DNA of 64,000 bases from Alkalibacterium sp034520745. Its GTDB lineage: Bacteria; Bacillota; Bacilli; Lactobacillales; Carnobacteriaceae_A. Positions 40,363 through 49,701 of this stretch are shown one piece after another. The notes beneath the pieces were generated by a model that was not told the origin of the DNA, made no database searches, and worked only from the letters and a program-made list of their open reading frames with translations. The stretch lies in contig JAXHNF010000003.1 of the NCBI GenBank assembly GCA_034520745.1, positions 310,001 to 374,000 of the forward strand, read 5' to 3'. The first letter of the stretch is position 1. Every line of letters begins with the position of its first letter. The translations under genes and the position numbers were made by a program.

Positions 40363-41072
40363 TCAGTCAATCGTTTCAGTATCATCGAACTTGTATCCTA
40401 CTCCCCATACGGTTTTAATTACTTGAGGTCCATTAACCAGACTTTCTGACGCAGCTTTTTGATGTGCGCATCGACCGTACGCTCGTCACCGAAATATTCA
40501 TAATCCCAGACCAGCTGAAGCAGCTGTTCTCTTGAAAAAACACGTCTTGGACTGTTGGCCAGCGTGAAAAGCAAGTCAAATTCTTTTGGTGTCAGGTTAT
40601 CCAGTGACTTGCCGTATAAAATAACTTCGCGTGTGGTCCGGTCCATTTTCAGATGTTCTGTTTCGATATCGTAGGTCAGTTCACCTGGACCGTTCGTTCC
40701 TGTATTAGTCACACGTCTAAGCAGTGATTTGATTCGTGCCACTAATGTCAGCGGACTGAACGGCTTGGTCACATAATCATCGGCACCGATTTCCAGACCG
40801 ATCACTTCATCGCTTTCTGAATCTTTGGCAGTCAGCATGATGATCGGCACCGTAAGCGATTCTTTTCTGATTTCTCTGCATATCGTTATCCCATCCATCT
40901 CAGGAAGCATGATGTCCAGTATGACGAGATCAAACTGATCAGGTGATGTCTGGTAAACCTTTAGCCCTTCTTTACCGTTCTGCACAAAGGTGGCCTGCCA
41001 CTCTTCTTCCAGAAAAAACATCTCGATCATTTCACATACAGATTCATTATCTTCAATCATTAAAATATGCAT
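40363..41072 (-). CDS. OmpR-family response regulator, frame break near the C-terminus
   Basis: About 236 residues. The receiver domain has the acidic pair EDN, the phosphorylation site LVILDIMLPEMDG (Asp about 52), the conserved Thr (MLTAKD) and Lys (VTKPF). The winged-helix output domain carries LTPKEFDLLFTLANSP and RTVDAHIKKLRQK. One extra base near 40,440 separates this from the family end NGPQVIKTVWGVGYKF, which then reads to a stop at 40,363. The ATG at 41072 has AGAGAAGG upstream. It is the first gene of a regulator-kinase operon. Confidence 0.93.
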
Positions 41073-41186
41073 GATTTACCTTCTCTCTTTTTCATTCAAC
41101 CTTATTATACATACCATAGTTGAATTTTTTGTGTAAATCAATGCATGAAACTTAGAATTAAGCTAATTGTGACAGAAAAGATGCAA

Positions 41187-41240
41187 AGACACAGGTACTC
41201 TCGATCGCTGAGCTGCAAACGATCCATAGTACCTGTGTCT
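41187..41240 (-). terminator. long-stem terminator of ssb
   Basis: Perfect 13-base stem AGACACAGGTACT/AGTACCTGTGTCT with a second inner helix GATCG/CGATC. T-rich sequence follows on the minus strand. It ends the ssb transcript ahead of the response-regulator promoter. Confidence 0.65.
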
Positions 41241-41256
41241 CTAATTTATGATCCCC

Positions 41257-41592
41257 TTATTCTTCTGCTTTGTCCCTGCTTTTTTTCTGGATGAATTCGA
41301 TATCATCCACAAGCATTTCCACCACGTACTTCGTTTCGTCATCGCCTGTCTGATAAGAACGTGACTGCATTTTACCGTTCAAAGCGATCAGGTCACCCTT
41401 TCGGCAGTGCTTCTCGATCAGTTCCGCTTTCTTCCCCCAGGCCACAAAGGGGATAAAATCAGCATCTGAGCTTCCTTCTTTTTTAAACGTCTTTCTGACA
41501 GCCAGAACATTGTTTGTAACGAAGCGACTGTCGCCGACGTCTCTCAGATCCGGATCCTTTACCATTCTTCCTATAAGTGAGACTGTGTTCAT
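41257..41592 (-). CDS. ssbB: short single-stranded DNA-binding protein (SsbB-like)
   Basis: An intact 111-residue OB-fold protein (NTVSLIGRMVKDPDLR, FIPFVAWGKKAELIEKHCRKGDLIALNGKMQSRSY). The acidic C-terminal tip ending in DDDIPF that recruits repair enzymes in SsbA is missing, and the length matches SsbB (YwpH), which helps natural transformation in Bacillus and streptococci by protecting incoming single strands. Position close to mbl is conserved in B. subtilis. A terminator lies on each side, so it is transcribed alone. No competence genes are in the window. Confidence 0.85.
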   Translation of the reverse strand: MNTVSLIGRMVKDPDLRDVGDSRFVTNNVLAVRKTFKKEGSSDADFIPFVAWGKKAELIEKHCRKGDLIALNGKMQSRSYQTGDDETKYVVEMLVDDIEFIQKKSRDKAEE

Positions 41593-41693
41593 GCTATTCC
41601 TCTTTTCATCATGTAGTAGAAGAACTCGACCTTTCTTCTCTATAAATAGTACTGTGAAAAGAAAAAAAATCTCATGAAAAAAATTTTAAAAAA

Positions 41694-41731
41694 AAGCACT
41701 TTACAAAAGGGCTGCCCTCCATAAAGTGCTT
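41694..41731 (-). terminator. terminator of the mbl-epuA unit
   Basis: AAGCACTTTA/TAAAGTGCTT perfect stem with a run of eight T on the minus strand. Confidence 0.85.
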
Positions 41732-41745
41732 CTTTGTACTCAGTA

Positions 41746-41940
41746 TCAGAAAATATAGTCTAGAATATGCTGCCACATTTCCGGATTGAAAACATCCATC
41801 GGCTCGCCGGCACCGCCGACAATACTATAGCCGATCATTGTTCCGATTATAAAAGCTGCGGCTATCAGCAGTAATACAATCAGAACTTTCAGAATATATA
41901 TGAGTATATCTTTTACTACCGTTTTCCATGTCATCAGCAT
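41746..41940 (-). CDS. epuA: EpuA-like small membrane protein (often mislabelled RNA polymerase subunit beta)
   Basis: A 64-residue single-pass membrane protein. The helix (VLIVLLLIAAAFIIGTMIGY) is followed by the conserved tail IVGGAGEPMDVFNPEMWQHI, the hallmark of the EpuA family that is encoded next to murA or mbl in Lactobacillales. Database entries call it a DNA-directed RNA polymerase subunit, which the sequence does not support. Function is unknown; the gene is co-transcribed with mbl, so a role in envelope growth is likely. Confidence 0.85.
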   Translation of the reverse strand: MLMTWKTVVKDILIYILKVLIVLLLIAAAFIIGTMIGYSIVGGAGEPMDVFNPEMWQHILDYIF

Positions 41941-41982
41941 ACACCTCTATTCATTTTCCGGAACATTATCGTCCATATCGCT

Positions 41983-42969
41983 CTAACGTTTTCTGTTTTT
42001 CAGATTTTCAAGCAAGATCCCTGTTCCTAAAGCAACGGAATCGAGCGGGTTTTCTGCTTTGAACACAGGAACTTTCAGTTCTTCAGCGAATAAAAGTTCG
42101 ATGCCGTCAAGCAGTGCACCCCCACCAGTAAGAATAACGCCCCGGTCAATAATGTCTGCGGACAATTCAGGTGGTGTCTGTTCCAATACTGCTTTCGCCT
42201 GTTCAACAACAATATCCATAGATTCACGCGTTGCTTCCAGTACTTCCAGTGAAGAAATGGTGATCGTTCGCGGAAGACCTGTCACCATGTCCCGTCCTCT
42301 TACGTCCATTTCATCATTTCTGCCGTGATCGAACATGACGCCGATTTCTTTTTTGATCGTCTCAGCTGTCCGTTCGCCTATAAGCAATTTATGTTTCTTC
42401 TTCACATAAAGCGTGATGTCGTTATCCAGCGTATCGCCGGCTATCTTGATGGAACGGCTTGTAACGATGCCGCCCATGGACAAGACCGCGATGTCACTGG
42501 TCCCTCCGCCGATATCGATGACCATATTCCCGCTAGGCTGGAATATATCCATCCCGGCACCAATGGCGGCGACTTTCGGTTCTTCTTCCAAATAGACATT
42601 TTTGCCGCCGCTCTTTTCAGCGACTTCAATGATCGCTTTCTGCTCGATCGCTGTAATGTTTGTCGGACAGCAGATCAGGATATTGGGTTTGCTCAGAAAA
42701 CCTTTCACATTAAGCTTGTCAATAAAGTATGTCAGCATGGCTTCAGTTATGTCAAAATCAGCAATCACACCACCCTGAAGCGGACGGATCGCTTTGATGT
42801 TTCCCGGAGTACGGCCCACCATCATGTAGGCATCTTCCCCGACTGCTAAAACTTCATTTGTTTTTGTATCTAATGCAACTACGGAAGGTTCGTTCAGTAC
42901 GATACCTTTTCCTTTTACATGAACCAGTACATTCGCTGTACCTAAATCGATGCCGATATCTCTAGCCAT
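41983..42969 (-). CDS. mbl: rod shape-determining protein Mbl/MreB
   Basis: An intact 328-residue bacterial actin. The phosphate 1 loop IGIDLGTANVLV, the connect and phosphate 2 motif NMVIDIGGGTSDIAVLS and the adenosine motif GVILTGGGALLDGI are all present. It forms membrane-bound filaments that guide wall synthesis along the cell side. Upstream lies murA, downstream epuA, the common order. Presence of a MreB homologue suggests a rod or short-rod cell. The ATG at 42969 follows GAGAGGAG. Confidence 0.95.
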   Translation of the reverse strand: MARDIGIDLGTANVLVHVKGKGIVLNEPSVVALDTKTNEVLAVGEDAYMMVGRTPGNIKAIRPLQGGVIADFDITEAMLTYFIDKLNVKGFLSKPNILICCPTNITAIEQKAIIEVAEKSGGKNVYLEEEPKVAAIGAGMDIFQPSGNMVIDIGGGTSDIAVLSMGGIVTSRSIKIAGDTLDNDITLYVKKKHKLLIGERTAETIKKEIGVMFDHGRNDEMDVRGRDMVTGLPRTITISSLEVLEATRESMDIVVEQAKAVLEQTPPELSADIIDRGVILTGGGALLDGIELLFAEELKVPVFKAENPLDSVALGTGILLENLKNRKR

Positions 42970-43123
42970 CGTGTTTCTCCTCTCACCTGTTCATTAAATG
43001 TTTCCTGTTTCGAGATGCATAATTCTAAAAATGTTTTCACTCTTTCTATGATACTCAACATGATAAAAAAGAGCAACACCAAATCGGTATTCTTAATTAT
43101 TTGTTAACTAATAGAAAAAAATC

Positions 43124-43172
43124 AAAAAGAGAGAATACGAATGTCTGATTGCGGCATTCCCTTCTCTCTCTT
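43124..43172 (-). terminator. terminator of murA
   Basis: AAGAGAGAATACGAATG pairs with CATTCCCTTCTCTCTT over about 14 bases; TTTTTGATTTTTTT follows on the minus strand. Confidence 0.8.
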
Positions 43173-43188
43173 AAATTTATTCTGTTAG

Positions 43189-44500
43189 TTAAGCAGAAGC
43201 AGTCGTAGATTGAGTCGACTCGGCTGCTTCGGATGACTCTTCGCTGATACGTTCGATATCGGCACCCAGTTTTTTCATTTTAATATGAAATTTAGAGTAA
43301 CCTCTGTCTAAATGATGCAGCTGTGTTACTTGTGTATGCCCATTTGATACTAAGCCAGCCAGGATCAGTGAGGCTGCAGCGCGAAGGTCTGTGGAAGCAA
43401 CTTCAGCTCCCTGCAGAATGTTGCCGCCTTGAATGATAAGGCTCTGACCATCGATTTTGAACGATGCATTCATTTTGCGGAGTTCTTCCATATGCATGTA
43501 TCTGTTCTCAAACACTGTTTCACGCATGATGCTGGTTCCTTCTGCAACCAGCTGTGCGATGGTCATCGGTGCTTGAAGGTCCGTGGGATAGCCCGGATAA
43601 GGCTGTGTCTTCACATCTGTCGGTTTAAGTTTTTCAGGACCCATCACTTTCAGGCCTTCATCCGTTTCGATAAACGTCGTTCCCATTTCGCCCAGTTTCG
43701 ATATCAGCGGCTTGTTGTGTTCACTGACGGCATTTTTGATCAGAACTTCCCCCTGAGTGATCGCCGCAGCTACCATAAAGGTCCCGCTTTCGATACGGTC
43801 AGGAATAATGGAATGATCGGTTGCCTCAAGTGATTCAACACCCTGAATACGCAGAGATTCTGTACCGGCACCGACGATTTTAGCTCCCATCTTGTTTAAG
43901 AAATTTGCTAGATCAACGATTTCAGGTTCTCTGGCGACATTCTCGATGACACTCGTTCCTTCAGCTAAAGTCGCAGCCATCATTATATTCTGAGTCGCTC
44001 CCACACTAGGGAAGTCCAGATAGATATTAGCAGCTTTCAGTTTGTCAACGGAGGCTTCGATGTGGCCGTTTCCAACCGTGACATCAACACCCATGGCTTC
44101 AAAGCCTTTCAAATGCAGATCGATCGGTCTTGATCCAATATTACATCCGCCTGGTAATGCCACTTTAGCATAGCCTGTTCGGGCAGAGTAGTGGTCCCAT
44201 GACGACAATCGATGCACGCATTTTACTCATGAAATCAAAAGGTGTTTCATTATTGATCTCAGCTTCAGCATTTGTCCGGATGATCTGATTTTCTTCATCA
44301 AATTCAACATTCAGGTTCAAATGTGTCAGCACTTCATTCATGATATAAATATCTGATAGAAGGGGGATATTGTCTATGACATTTGTTCCTTTACTCGCTA
44401 ATACTGTAGCGGCTAATATAGGAAGTGCAGCATTCTTGGCTCCGTCAATATCGACAGACCCTTTGAGCCTATTCCCTCCGCCTACTATAATTTTCTCCAT
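43189..44500 (-). CDS. murA: UDP-N-acetylglucosamine 1-carboxyvinyltransferase, one frame break
   Basis: About 437 residues. MurA transfers enolpyruvate to UDP-GlcNAc, the first committed step of peptidoglycan synthesis. The N-terminus (MEKIIVGGGNRLKGSVDIDGAKN) contains the conserved Lys-Asn pair, and the active-site loop reads GGCNIGSRPIDLHL with the catalytic cysteine kept, so fosfomycin could bind. The frame breaks near 44,190 (VMGPLL to ARTGYAKVALP). The ATG at 44500 is chosen over the one at 44515. The C-terminus is long and Ser/Thr-rich (EESSEAAESTQSTTAS). It is in the DUF1146-murA-mbl-epuA order. Confidence 0.95.
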
Positions 44501-44711
44501 TTCTATGTCCTCCATATTTCCTGTTCCAGTGATTCATCGTTTCAAATGTATTTGTTATGGGTAATTCTGTACCTAAAATAAGTAAAGCCCTTTTCGGCAC
44601 ATACTCGATACAGTATATCAGAAAGCCACTCAGAGGGGAACACTGTGAAACCCCTTCCTTCATGACATCTTTGTGACAAACGGCATTCACCTGTCATTTA
44701 TACGCAATATA

Positions 44712-44942
44712 TTATATGAGGAAAAACAAGTTCTGAATAGATAGTATAAACTCTAAAAAAAAGTTGCTCGTTGTATAGCCTAATGCTATTGAGATCAGTA
44801 TATATAAGGTCCGCGCCTGAGGGATATGATTTTTCTTTATCACGACATCCGTCTTGAACGCCTGCAGTGCCCAAAAAGCAACAAGTATGAAGAACACATG
44901 CGAGATAAGATCGACTACCGACTGCAGCATGACTAGTGGCAT
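44712..44942 (-). CDS. DUF1146 (YwzB-like) membrane protein
   Basis: A 76-residue protein with two membrane helices (SVVDLISHVFFILVAFWALQ and TLYILISIALGYTTSNFFLE). The loop between them (KTDVVIKKNHIPQARTL) is the DUF1146 signature. The ATG at 44942 is preferred because AAAGG touches the earlier ATG at 44951. TATAAT on the minus strand at about 44,960 may be its promoter. The family is encoded between the ATP synthase operon and murA across Bacilli; its function is unknown. Confidence 0.88.
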   Translation of the reverse strand: MPLVMLQSVVDLISHVFFILVAFWALQAFKTDVVIKKNHIPQARTLYILISIALGYTTSNFFLEFILSIQNLFFLI

Positions 44943-45029
44943 CTCGTTCATCCTTTCGTTATTATACTAGCATAAACCTTCAAATATTTCATTTGTTATG
45001 CATATTACACCAATGTTACACGCTTACAT

Positions 45030-45149
45030 ACCTATAAACCAATGAAATTTCTGCGATCAGACCCTCGTGGTGATGACCGTCAGACAGACACAAGACATGT
45101 GAAATTCCCTCTTGAGTCAGGAAGGCTGACGGTCGATGTATTTATAGGT
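45030..45149. repeat. nested inverted repeats between upp and DUF1146
   Basis: Two perfect nine-base inverted pairs, ACCTATAAA (45030-45038) with TTTATAGGT (45141-45149) and, inside them, GACCGTCAG (45075-45083) with CTGACGGTC (45126-45134). The outer pair brackets 120 bases. No coding potential. It occupies the place where relatives carry the ATP synthase operon, and could be a mobile-element scar or a structured leader. Confidence 0.5.
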
Positions 45150-45170
45150 TCTGTTCTTCAGCAGGATAAG

Positions 45171-45209
45171 AAAAAGCTTCGAAAAGAGCCGGACTCTCTT
45201 CGAAGCTTT
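45171..45209 (-). terminator. terminator of upp
   Basis: AAAGCTTCGAAGAGAG pairs with TCTTTTCGAAGCTTT on the minus strand, followed by TTTTTC. Confidence 0.8.
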
Positions 45210-45220
45210 CCGTTTCATTT

Positions 45221-45850
45221 TTATAATGTTCCGAATAAACGATCGCCCGCATCACCTAAGCCGGGTAATATATAACCTTTTTCGTTTAATCTTTCGTCGA
45301 GAGAAGCCGTATAGATGTCAACATCCGGGTGTGCTTCCTGAAGGACCTTTACACCTTCGGGAGCTGCAACCAGGCAGACGAACTTGATATTCGTTGCCCC
45401 GCGTTTTTTCAAGGCATCAATGGCTGCCACGGCTGAACCACCGGTAGCAAGCATCGGATCCACAACAAGCATCTGACGCTCCGAGAGATCTGAAGGCATC
45501 TTGATGAAATACTCAACAGGTTCCATTGTGTCGTGATCACGGTACATGCCGACATGCCCGACTTTTGCAGCGGGAATAAGATCCAGCATTCCGTCGACCA
45601 TTCCCAGTCCCGCTCTTAAAATAGGGACGATCACTACTTTTTTACCTGCCAGCTGTTTCTGAACGGTTTTCACGAGAGGTGTTTCGATCTCGATGTCCTG
45701 CAGCGGCATTTCTCGTGAGACTTCATACGCTAATAAACGGGCAATCTCATTGACAACTTCTCTGAAATATTTCGTTCCTGTATTTTTGTCTCTGATAATT
45801 GTCAGCTTATGCTGTATAAGCGGATGATCTATAACTTGAAAGTTTCCCAT
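45221..45850 (-). CDS. upp: uracil phosphoribosyltransferase
   Basis: An intact 209-residue enzyme that makes UMP from uracil and PRPP (pyrimidine salvage). The PRPP-binding segment VDPMLATGGSAVAAIDALKKRG and the uracil-binding C-terminus (KGYILPGLGDAGDRLFGT) are complete. The ATG at 45850 follows AAAAGGAGC. In relatives upp is preceded by glyA and followed by the ATP synthase operon; neither is here. Confidence 0.97.
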   Translation of the reverse strand: MGNFQVIDHPLIQHKLTIIRDKNTGTKYFREVVNEIARLLAYEVSREMPLQDIEIETPLVKTVQKQLAGKKVVIVPILRAGLGMVDGMLDLIPAAKVGHVGMYRDHDTMEPVEYFIKMPSDLSERQMLVVDPMLATGGSAVAAIDALKKRGATNIKFVCLVAAPEGVKVLQEAHPDVDIYTASLDERLNEKGYILPGLGDAGDRLFGTL

Positions 45851-45945
45851 GACCCGGCTCCTTTTTTTGTCCTTTTTTATTCCTTTTATTATTGTACAGA
45901 AAGTAGGCAGAACTTTCCAGAAAAACTGAGAATTCTTTCACCTGA

Positions 45946-46956
45946 TCATAAAATCCGGCTGGCTGCTTTTTCCAGTCGATTCATGTACGCCGTACCGATC
46001 CCGATCTTTTCATAGGGTTCTACCAGTATTATGGTTATATCTTCGTCATCCAGCGCTCTTAAACATGAAAATAGCCGGGATGCCGCCTGCTGCGGTTTAT
46101 CTTTAGCTCCCAGTGAGCGCCCTGTTCTTCTTCCATTATCCAGATCGCGCAGCCAGTTTTCACTGACCAGCATGCCGATTTTTTCTCCCTCTGCTTCCAG
46201 CCGGTTCATCACCTTTTCAGTCTCGTTCAGTGAATCAGGCAAGATCCATACAGGTTTCTCGGGCGAATAATGCTTGTATTTCATGCCTGGAGATCTGGGT
46301 GCGGCCTTAGCGTCCGTTAAATGCGTATCAACATAAACTTTTCCGATTAAGGTTTCCAGCTCTTCGAGAGTGACGCCACCCGGTCTCAATATCGTTGGTT
46401 TTTCGGGATCCGTTAAATCCAGGACTGTCGATTCCAGCCCGACACCGGTCGAACCGCCGTCGACGATCGCCTGGATTTTCCCATCCAGATCTCTTCTGAC
46501 GTGCAGAGCACTCGTGGGACTCGGTTTGCCTGAAGAATTGGCACTGGGTGCAGCCAGGGGTACCCCGGCTTTTTCAATCAGTTCCAGAGCTACCGGATGA
46601 TCCGGCATTCTGACGCCGACTGTATTCAGCCCACCGGTGACAGAAGGGGCAATGGGACCTTTCTTGTTCAGGACCAGGGTACAAGGCCCTGGCCAGAAAT
46701 GGCTGATGATCTTTCTGGCCACATCAGGCACGGATTCTACATAGCGTTCCAGCTGATCCTCATTCGCAATGTGGATGATAAGCGGATTATCACTCGGGCG
46801 TCCTTTAGCCGCAAATATTTTCTGTACAGCTTCTTCATTCGTGGCATCTGCCCCTAGGCCATACACAGTTTCTGTCGGAAAGGCGACGACTTCCCCTTTT
46901 TTAAGGTAATTGGCGGCGTCATTCAGTTCGCTAGAGTCAAGATAGACTGTCTGCAT
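45946..46956 (-). CDS. tsaC: L-threonylcarbamoyladenylate synthase (YwlC/Sua5)
   Basis: An intact 336-residue enzyme that makes threonylcarbamoyl-AMP for the t6A37 modification of tRNA. The YrdC domain (GEVVAFPTETVYGLGADATN, KGRPSDNPLIIHI) fills residues about 10-200 and is followed by a Sua5-type C-terminal domain (PGMKYKHYSPEKPVWIL). The ATG at 46956 has GAGGGA seven bases upstream; a frame reaching 46989 overlaps prmC. The tdk-prfA-prmC-sua5 order is widespread in Firmicutes. Confidence 0.92.
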   Translation of the reverse strand: MQTVYLDSSELNDAANYLKKGEVVAFPTETVYGLGADATNEEAVQKIFAAKGRPSDNPLIIHIANEDQLERYVESVPDVARKIISHFWPGPCTLVLNKKGPIAPSVTGGLNTVGVRMPDHPVALELIEKAGVPLAAPSANSSGKPSPTSALHVRRDLDGKIQAIVDGGSTGVGLESTVLDLTDPEKPTILRPGGVTLEELETLIGKVYVDTHLTDAKAAPRSPGMKYKHYSPEKPVWILPDSLNETEKVMNRLEAEGEKIGMLVSENWLRDLDNGRRTGRSLGAKDKPQQAASRLFSCLRALDDEDITIILVEPYEKIGIGTAYMNRLEKAASRIL

Positions 46957-47805
46957 CTGTGTTTCCCTCTTTCTTATTTCTCGTTTCACATTTCAGATGG
47001 AGCGTGCGGTCATGCCCGCTGAAATCTTTATTGACCTCAATGGTTGCCTTGCTAAACTGATTCCCGGAAGATTTTAAAGATTTCAGCACCTTGTCCTGTA
47101 GCCGAACTCCAGGATCAGCTGTCCACCTGGATTTAATTTCTGTAACGCTTGTTCAGCGATTTTTCTGTAAAAATACAGCCCCTCGTCTTCTGCAAACAGA
47201 GCAATGTGCGGTTCATAGCTGATAACAGATTCATCCATGACCTCACGTTCCCTCTGACTGATGTATGGGGGGTTAGATACAATAAGGTCAAATGTCCCCT
47301 CAGCATTTTTCATTATATCACTCTTCTGGAATATAACGTCAGCACCCAGTTTTGACGCATTTTTCTGCGCCACAGCAAGTGCCGCTTCGCTGATGTCCAC
47401 TGCGACGACCTTGTCCTGCGGTCGTTCGAGTTTGTGGCTGATCGCCAGGACACCCGAACCCGTTCCTATGTCCAGGACACGCAAGGGGCGTTCGGGCAGT
47501 TTTTCTATATACCCATGAAACCATTCTTCTGTTTCGGGCCTTGGGATCAGGGTATCTTCCGACACGTTGAATTTTCGGTCATAAAACCATTCATGACCGA
47601 CGATGTGCTGCGGAGGTCTGCCGGAAGCAGCCTCTTTGATATCAGTGACATAACGGTCTTTGTCAGGCTGAGTCATCTTTTGACGCTGCAGACGCACCAG
47701 ATCCGTCAGTGAATAGTCAAAACGCTCTTTCAAAAGCCACTCTGCAATGTGCGGATCCTTACTGTTCCCTTCTAAAAGAAGAAGCCCAAGAGAGGACTTC
47801 TGCAT
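46937..47805 (-). CDS. prmC: peptide chain release factor N5-glutamine methyltransferase, C-terminal frame breaks
   Basis: About 289 residues. It methylates the GGQ glutamine of release factors, and the gene lies right after prfA. The SAM-binding motif VLDIGTGSGVLAIS and the glutamine-binding NPPY motif (LIVSNPPYISQ) are clear, with the N-terminal helical domain before them. Two frame breaks near 47,095 and 47,055 cut the last 50 residues; read across them the protein ends with SGHDRTLHLKCE and a stop near 46,937, overlapping the start of tsaC by about 20 bases. The exact end is uncertain. Confidence 0.9.
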
Positions 47806-47828
47806 ACGTTGAGGCTTCTTCTATAGAC

Positions 47829-48915
47829 TTAATAGTCATTCTTCAGCTGCTCCATTTTGTTGGTCTGTTCCCACATGAGCAGGGGCTCGATGATTTCGTC
47901 CAGTTTTCCGGCCAGGATCTGGTCCAGTTTCTGAATGGTCAGATTGATCCGGTGATCGGTCACACGGCTCTGAGGGAAGTTATACGTACGGATGCGTTCA
48001 GACCGGTCTCCCGTGCCTACAGCAGACTTTCTTTCGGCATCCAGTTCAGCCTGGGCTTCCTGTGTGATCATATCATAGATACGCGAACGCAGGACTTTCA
48101 TCGCTTTTTCTCTGTTTTTAAGCTGAGAACGTTCATCCTGCATGGCGACAACGATGCCTGTGGGTTCATGGGTCAGTCTTACAGCCGAGGCTGTCTTGTT
48201 GACGTGCTGGCCGCCGGCTCCACTCTGCAAGGTAAATATCCACTCTGATATCATTCTCGTCGATATCCACTTCAACATCTTCTGCTTCCGGCATGACGAC
48301 GACCGTTGCTGTCGATGTATGGATGCGTCCCTGTGATTCCGTCTGAGGAACACGCTGGACACGGTGGGCGCCGTTTTCAAATTTCAGTTTGGAATAAACG
48401 TCTGATCCCGAAATCATCAGCGTGACCTCCTTGAATCCGCCGGCATTACCGAAGCTCTTGTCCAGGACTTCTGTTTTCCATCCCTGACTGTCGGCGTGCT
48501 TCTGATACATTTCATACAAATCGCTGGCAAACAGCTGCGCTTCATCCCCACCGGCTGCACCGCGGATCTCCATGATAATGTTGCGTTCGTCATTTTCATC
48601 TTTAGGAAGCAGCATCACTTTCAGCTCTTCTTCCAGTTTTTCTTTTTCTTCCCGAAGCTCATTGCGTTCTTCTTTAGCCAATTCTTCCATTTCCTTGTCC
48701 AAAGAATCATTCAGCATTTCTTCGGTATCTTCCAGTTCAGCCACAACATCTTTATATTTCCTGAATTTCGTCACGGTTTCTCTTAAACTTGCTTCTTCTT
48801 TACTTAACTTCATCAGGCGATCCGTATCATTGATCACTTCCGGGTCACTCAGTAGTTCATTCAGTTCATCATACCTGATTTCGACTTGTTCCAATCGATC
48901 TGTCAGATTACTCAT
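47829..48915 (-). CDS. prfA: peptide chain release factor 1, one frame break
   Basis: About 361 residues. RF1 reads UAA and UAG and triggers hydrolysis of the finished chain. The domain order is an N-terminal coiled coil (residues 1-100), AAGGDEAQLFASDLYEMY, the HRVQRVPQTESQGRIHTS segment and the catalytic GAGGQHVNKTASAVRLTH. The frame breaks at about 48,230, just before the GGQ loop, by one base. The ATG at 48915 follows AGAGGTAATA. Confidence 0.95.
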
Positions 48916-48942
48916 TTAATATTACCTCTTTTCTGGTCGCGT

Positions 48943-49513
48943 TTATAACAACGGGTCATGGTAGTGTTTCCGGCAGACAGGGTAGTAGGTTTCGTTGCCG
49001 CCTATAGCGATCTGTTCTCCGGTGTAGACCGCTTTCCCATCATGTACACGCAGATTCATGATTGCTTTTTTGTGACAGAACCAGCAGATCGTTTTCATCT
49101 CTTCGATCTTGTCGGCCAGAAGCAGCAGCTGTTCTGAACCTTCGAACAACTGATTCCTGAAGTCATTCTTCAAACCGAACGCCATGACCGGGATCTTGAG
49201 CTCATCCACGATCTGCGCCAGCTGGCCGACATGTTCTTTATTTAAAAACTGGGCTTCATCTATCAGGACACAAGCCACTGGTTTTTCTATCCCCTGGACA
49301 ACTGAAAAAATATTCATTTCTTCCGTCACAGGAACTGCCTTGCGTTTAAGTCCAATGCGGCTTGAAATATAGCCGACACCTTCCCGGTCATCCAATGCGC
49401 TCGTAAATACAGACTACGGGTTTGTCCTGTTCTTCATAGTTGTGTGCGACTTTCAGAATTTCGATCGATTTCCCACTGTTCATTGCTCCATAACGGAAAA
49501 ACAGTTGTGCCAT
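48943..49513 (-). CDS. tdk: thymidine kinase, one frame break
   Basis: About 190 residues. It phosphorylates thymidine (type II TK). The Walker A is RYGAMNSGKSIEIL at the N-terminus (49,513-49,470), Walker B VLIDEAQFL, and the zinc ribbon has CWFCHKK and CRKHYHD. The frame breaks near 49,395 (CIYERIG to DDREGVGYISSRIGL). The ATG at 49513 precedes AQLFFRYG. It is the first gene of the tdk-prfA-prmC-tsaC operon. Confidence 0.93.
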
Positions 49514-49701
49514 TACTGATTACCTGCTTTCTTTAGTATACTCTAAATACTTAATAGTATTAACTCTCAAATTTGCTCATATCCTTATAAATTATAATAG
49601 ATGAAGGGAAAAAGTACAAGTCTGCAGCGAATGCCGTAAATGATTTCTACAACTCCTTCTTTCTGTGCTAAACTATAGAAAAAAGTGATAGGAGTTTTCA
49701 T

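Noticed and set aside
41746..41940. RNA polymerase subunit
   Set aside because: Database name only; a 64-residue single-helix membrane protein of the EpuA family has no polymerase feature.
44469..44690. 73-residue frame overlapping the murA start
   Set aside because: It overlaps murA in another frame, has no ribosome site and resembles no family.
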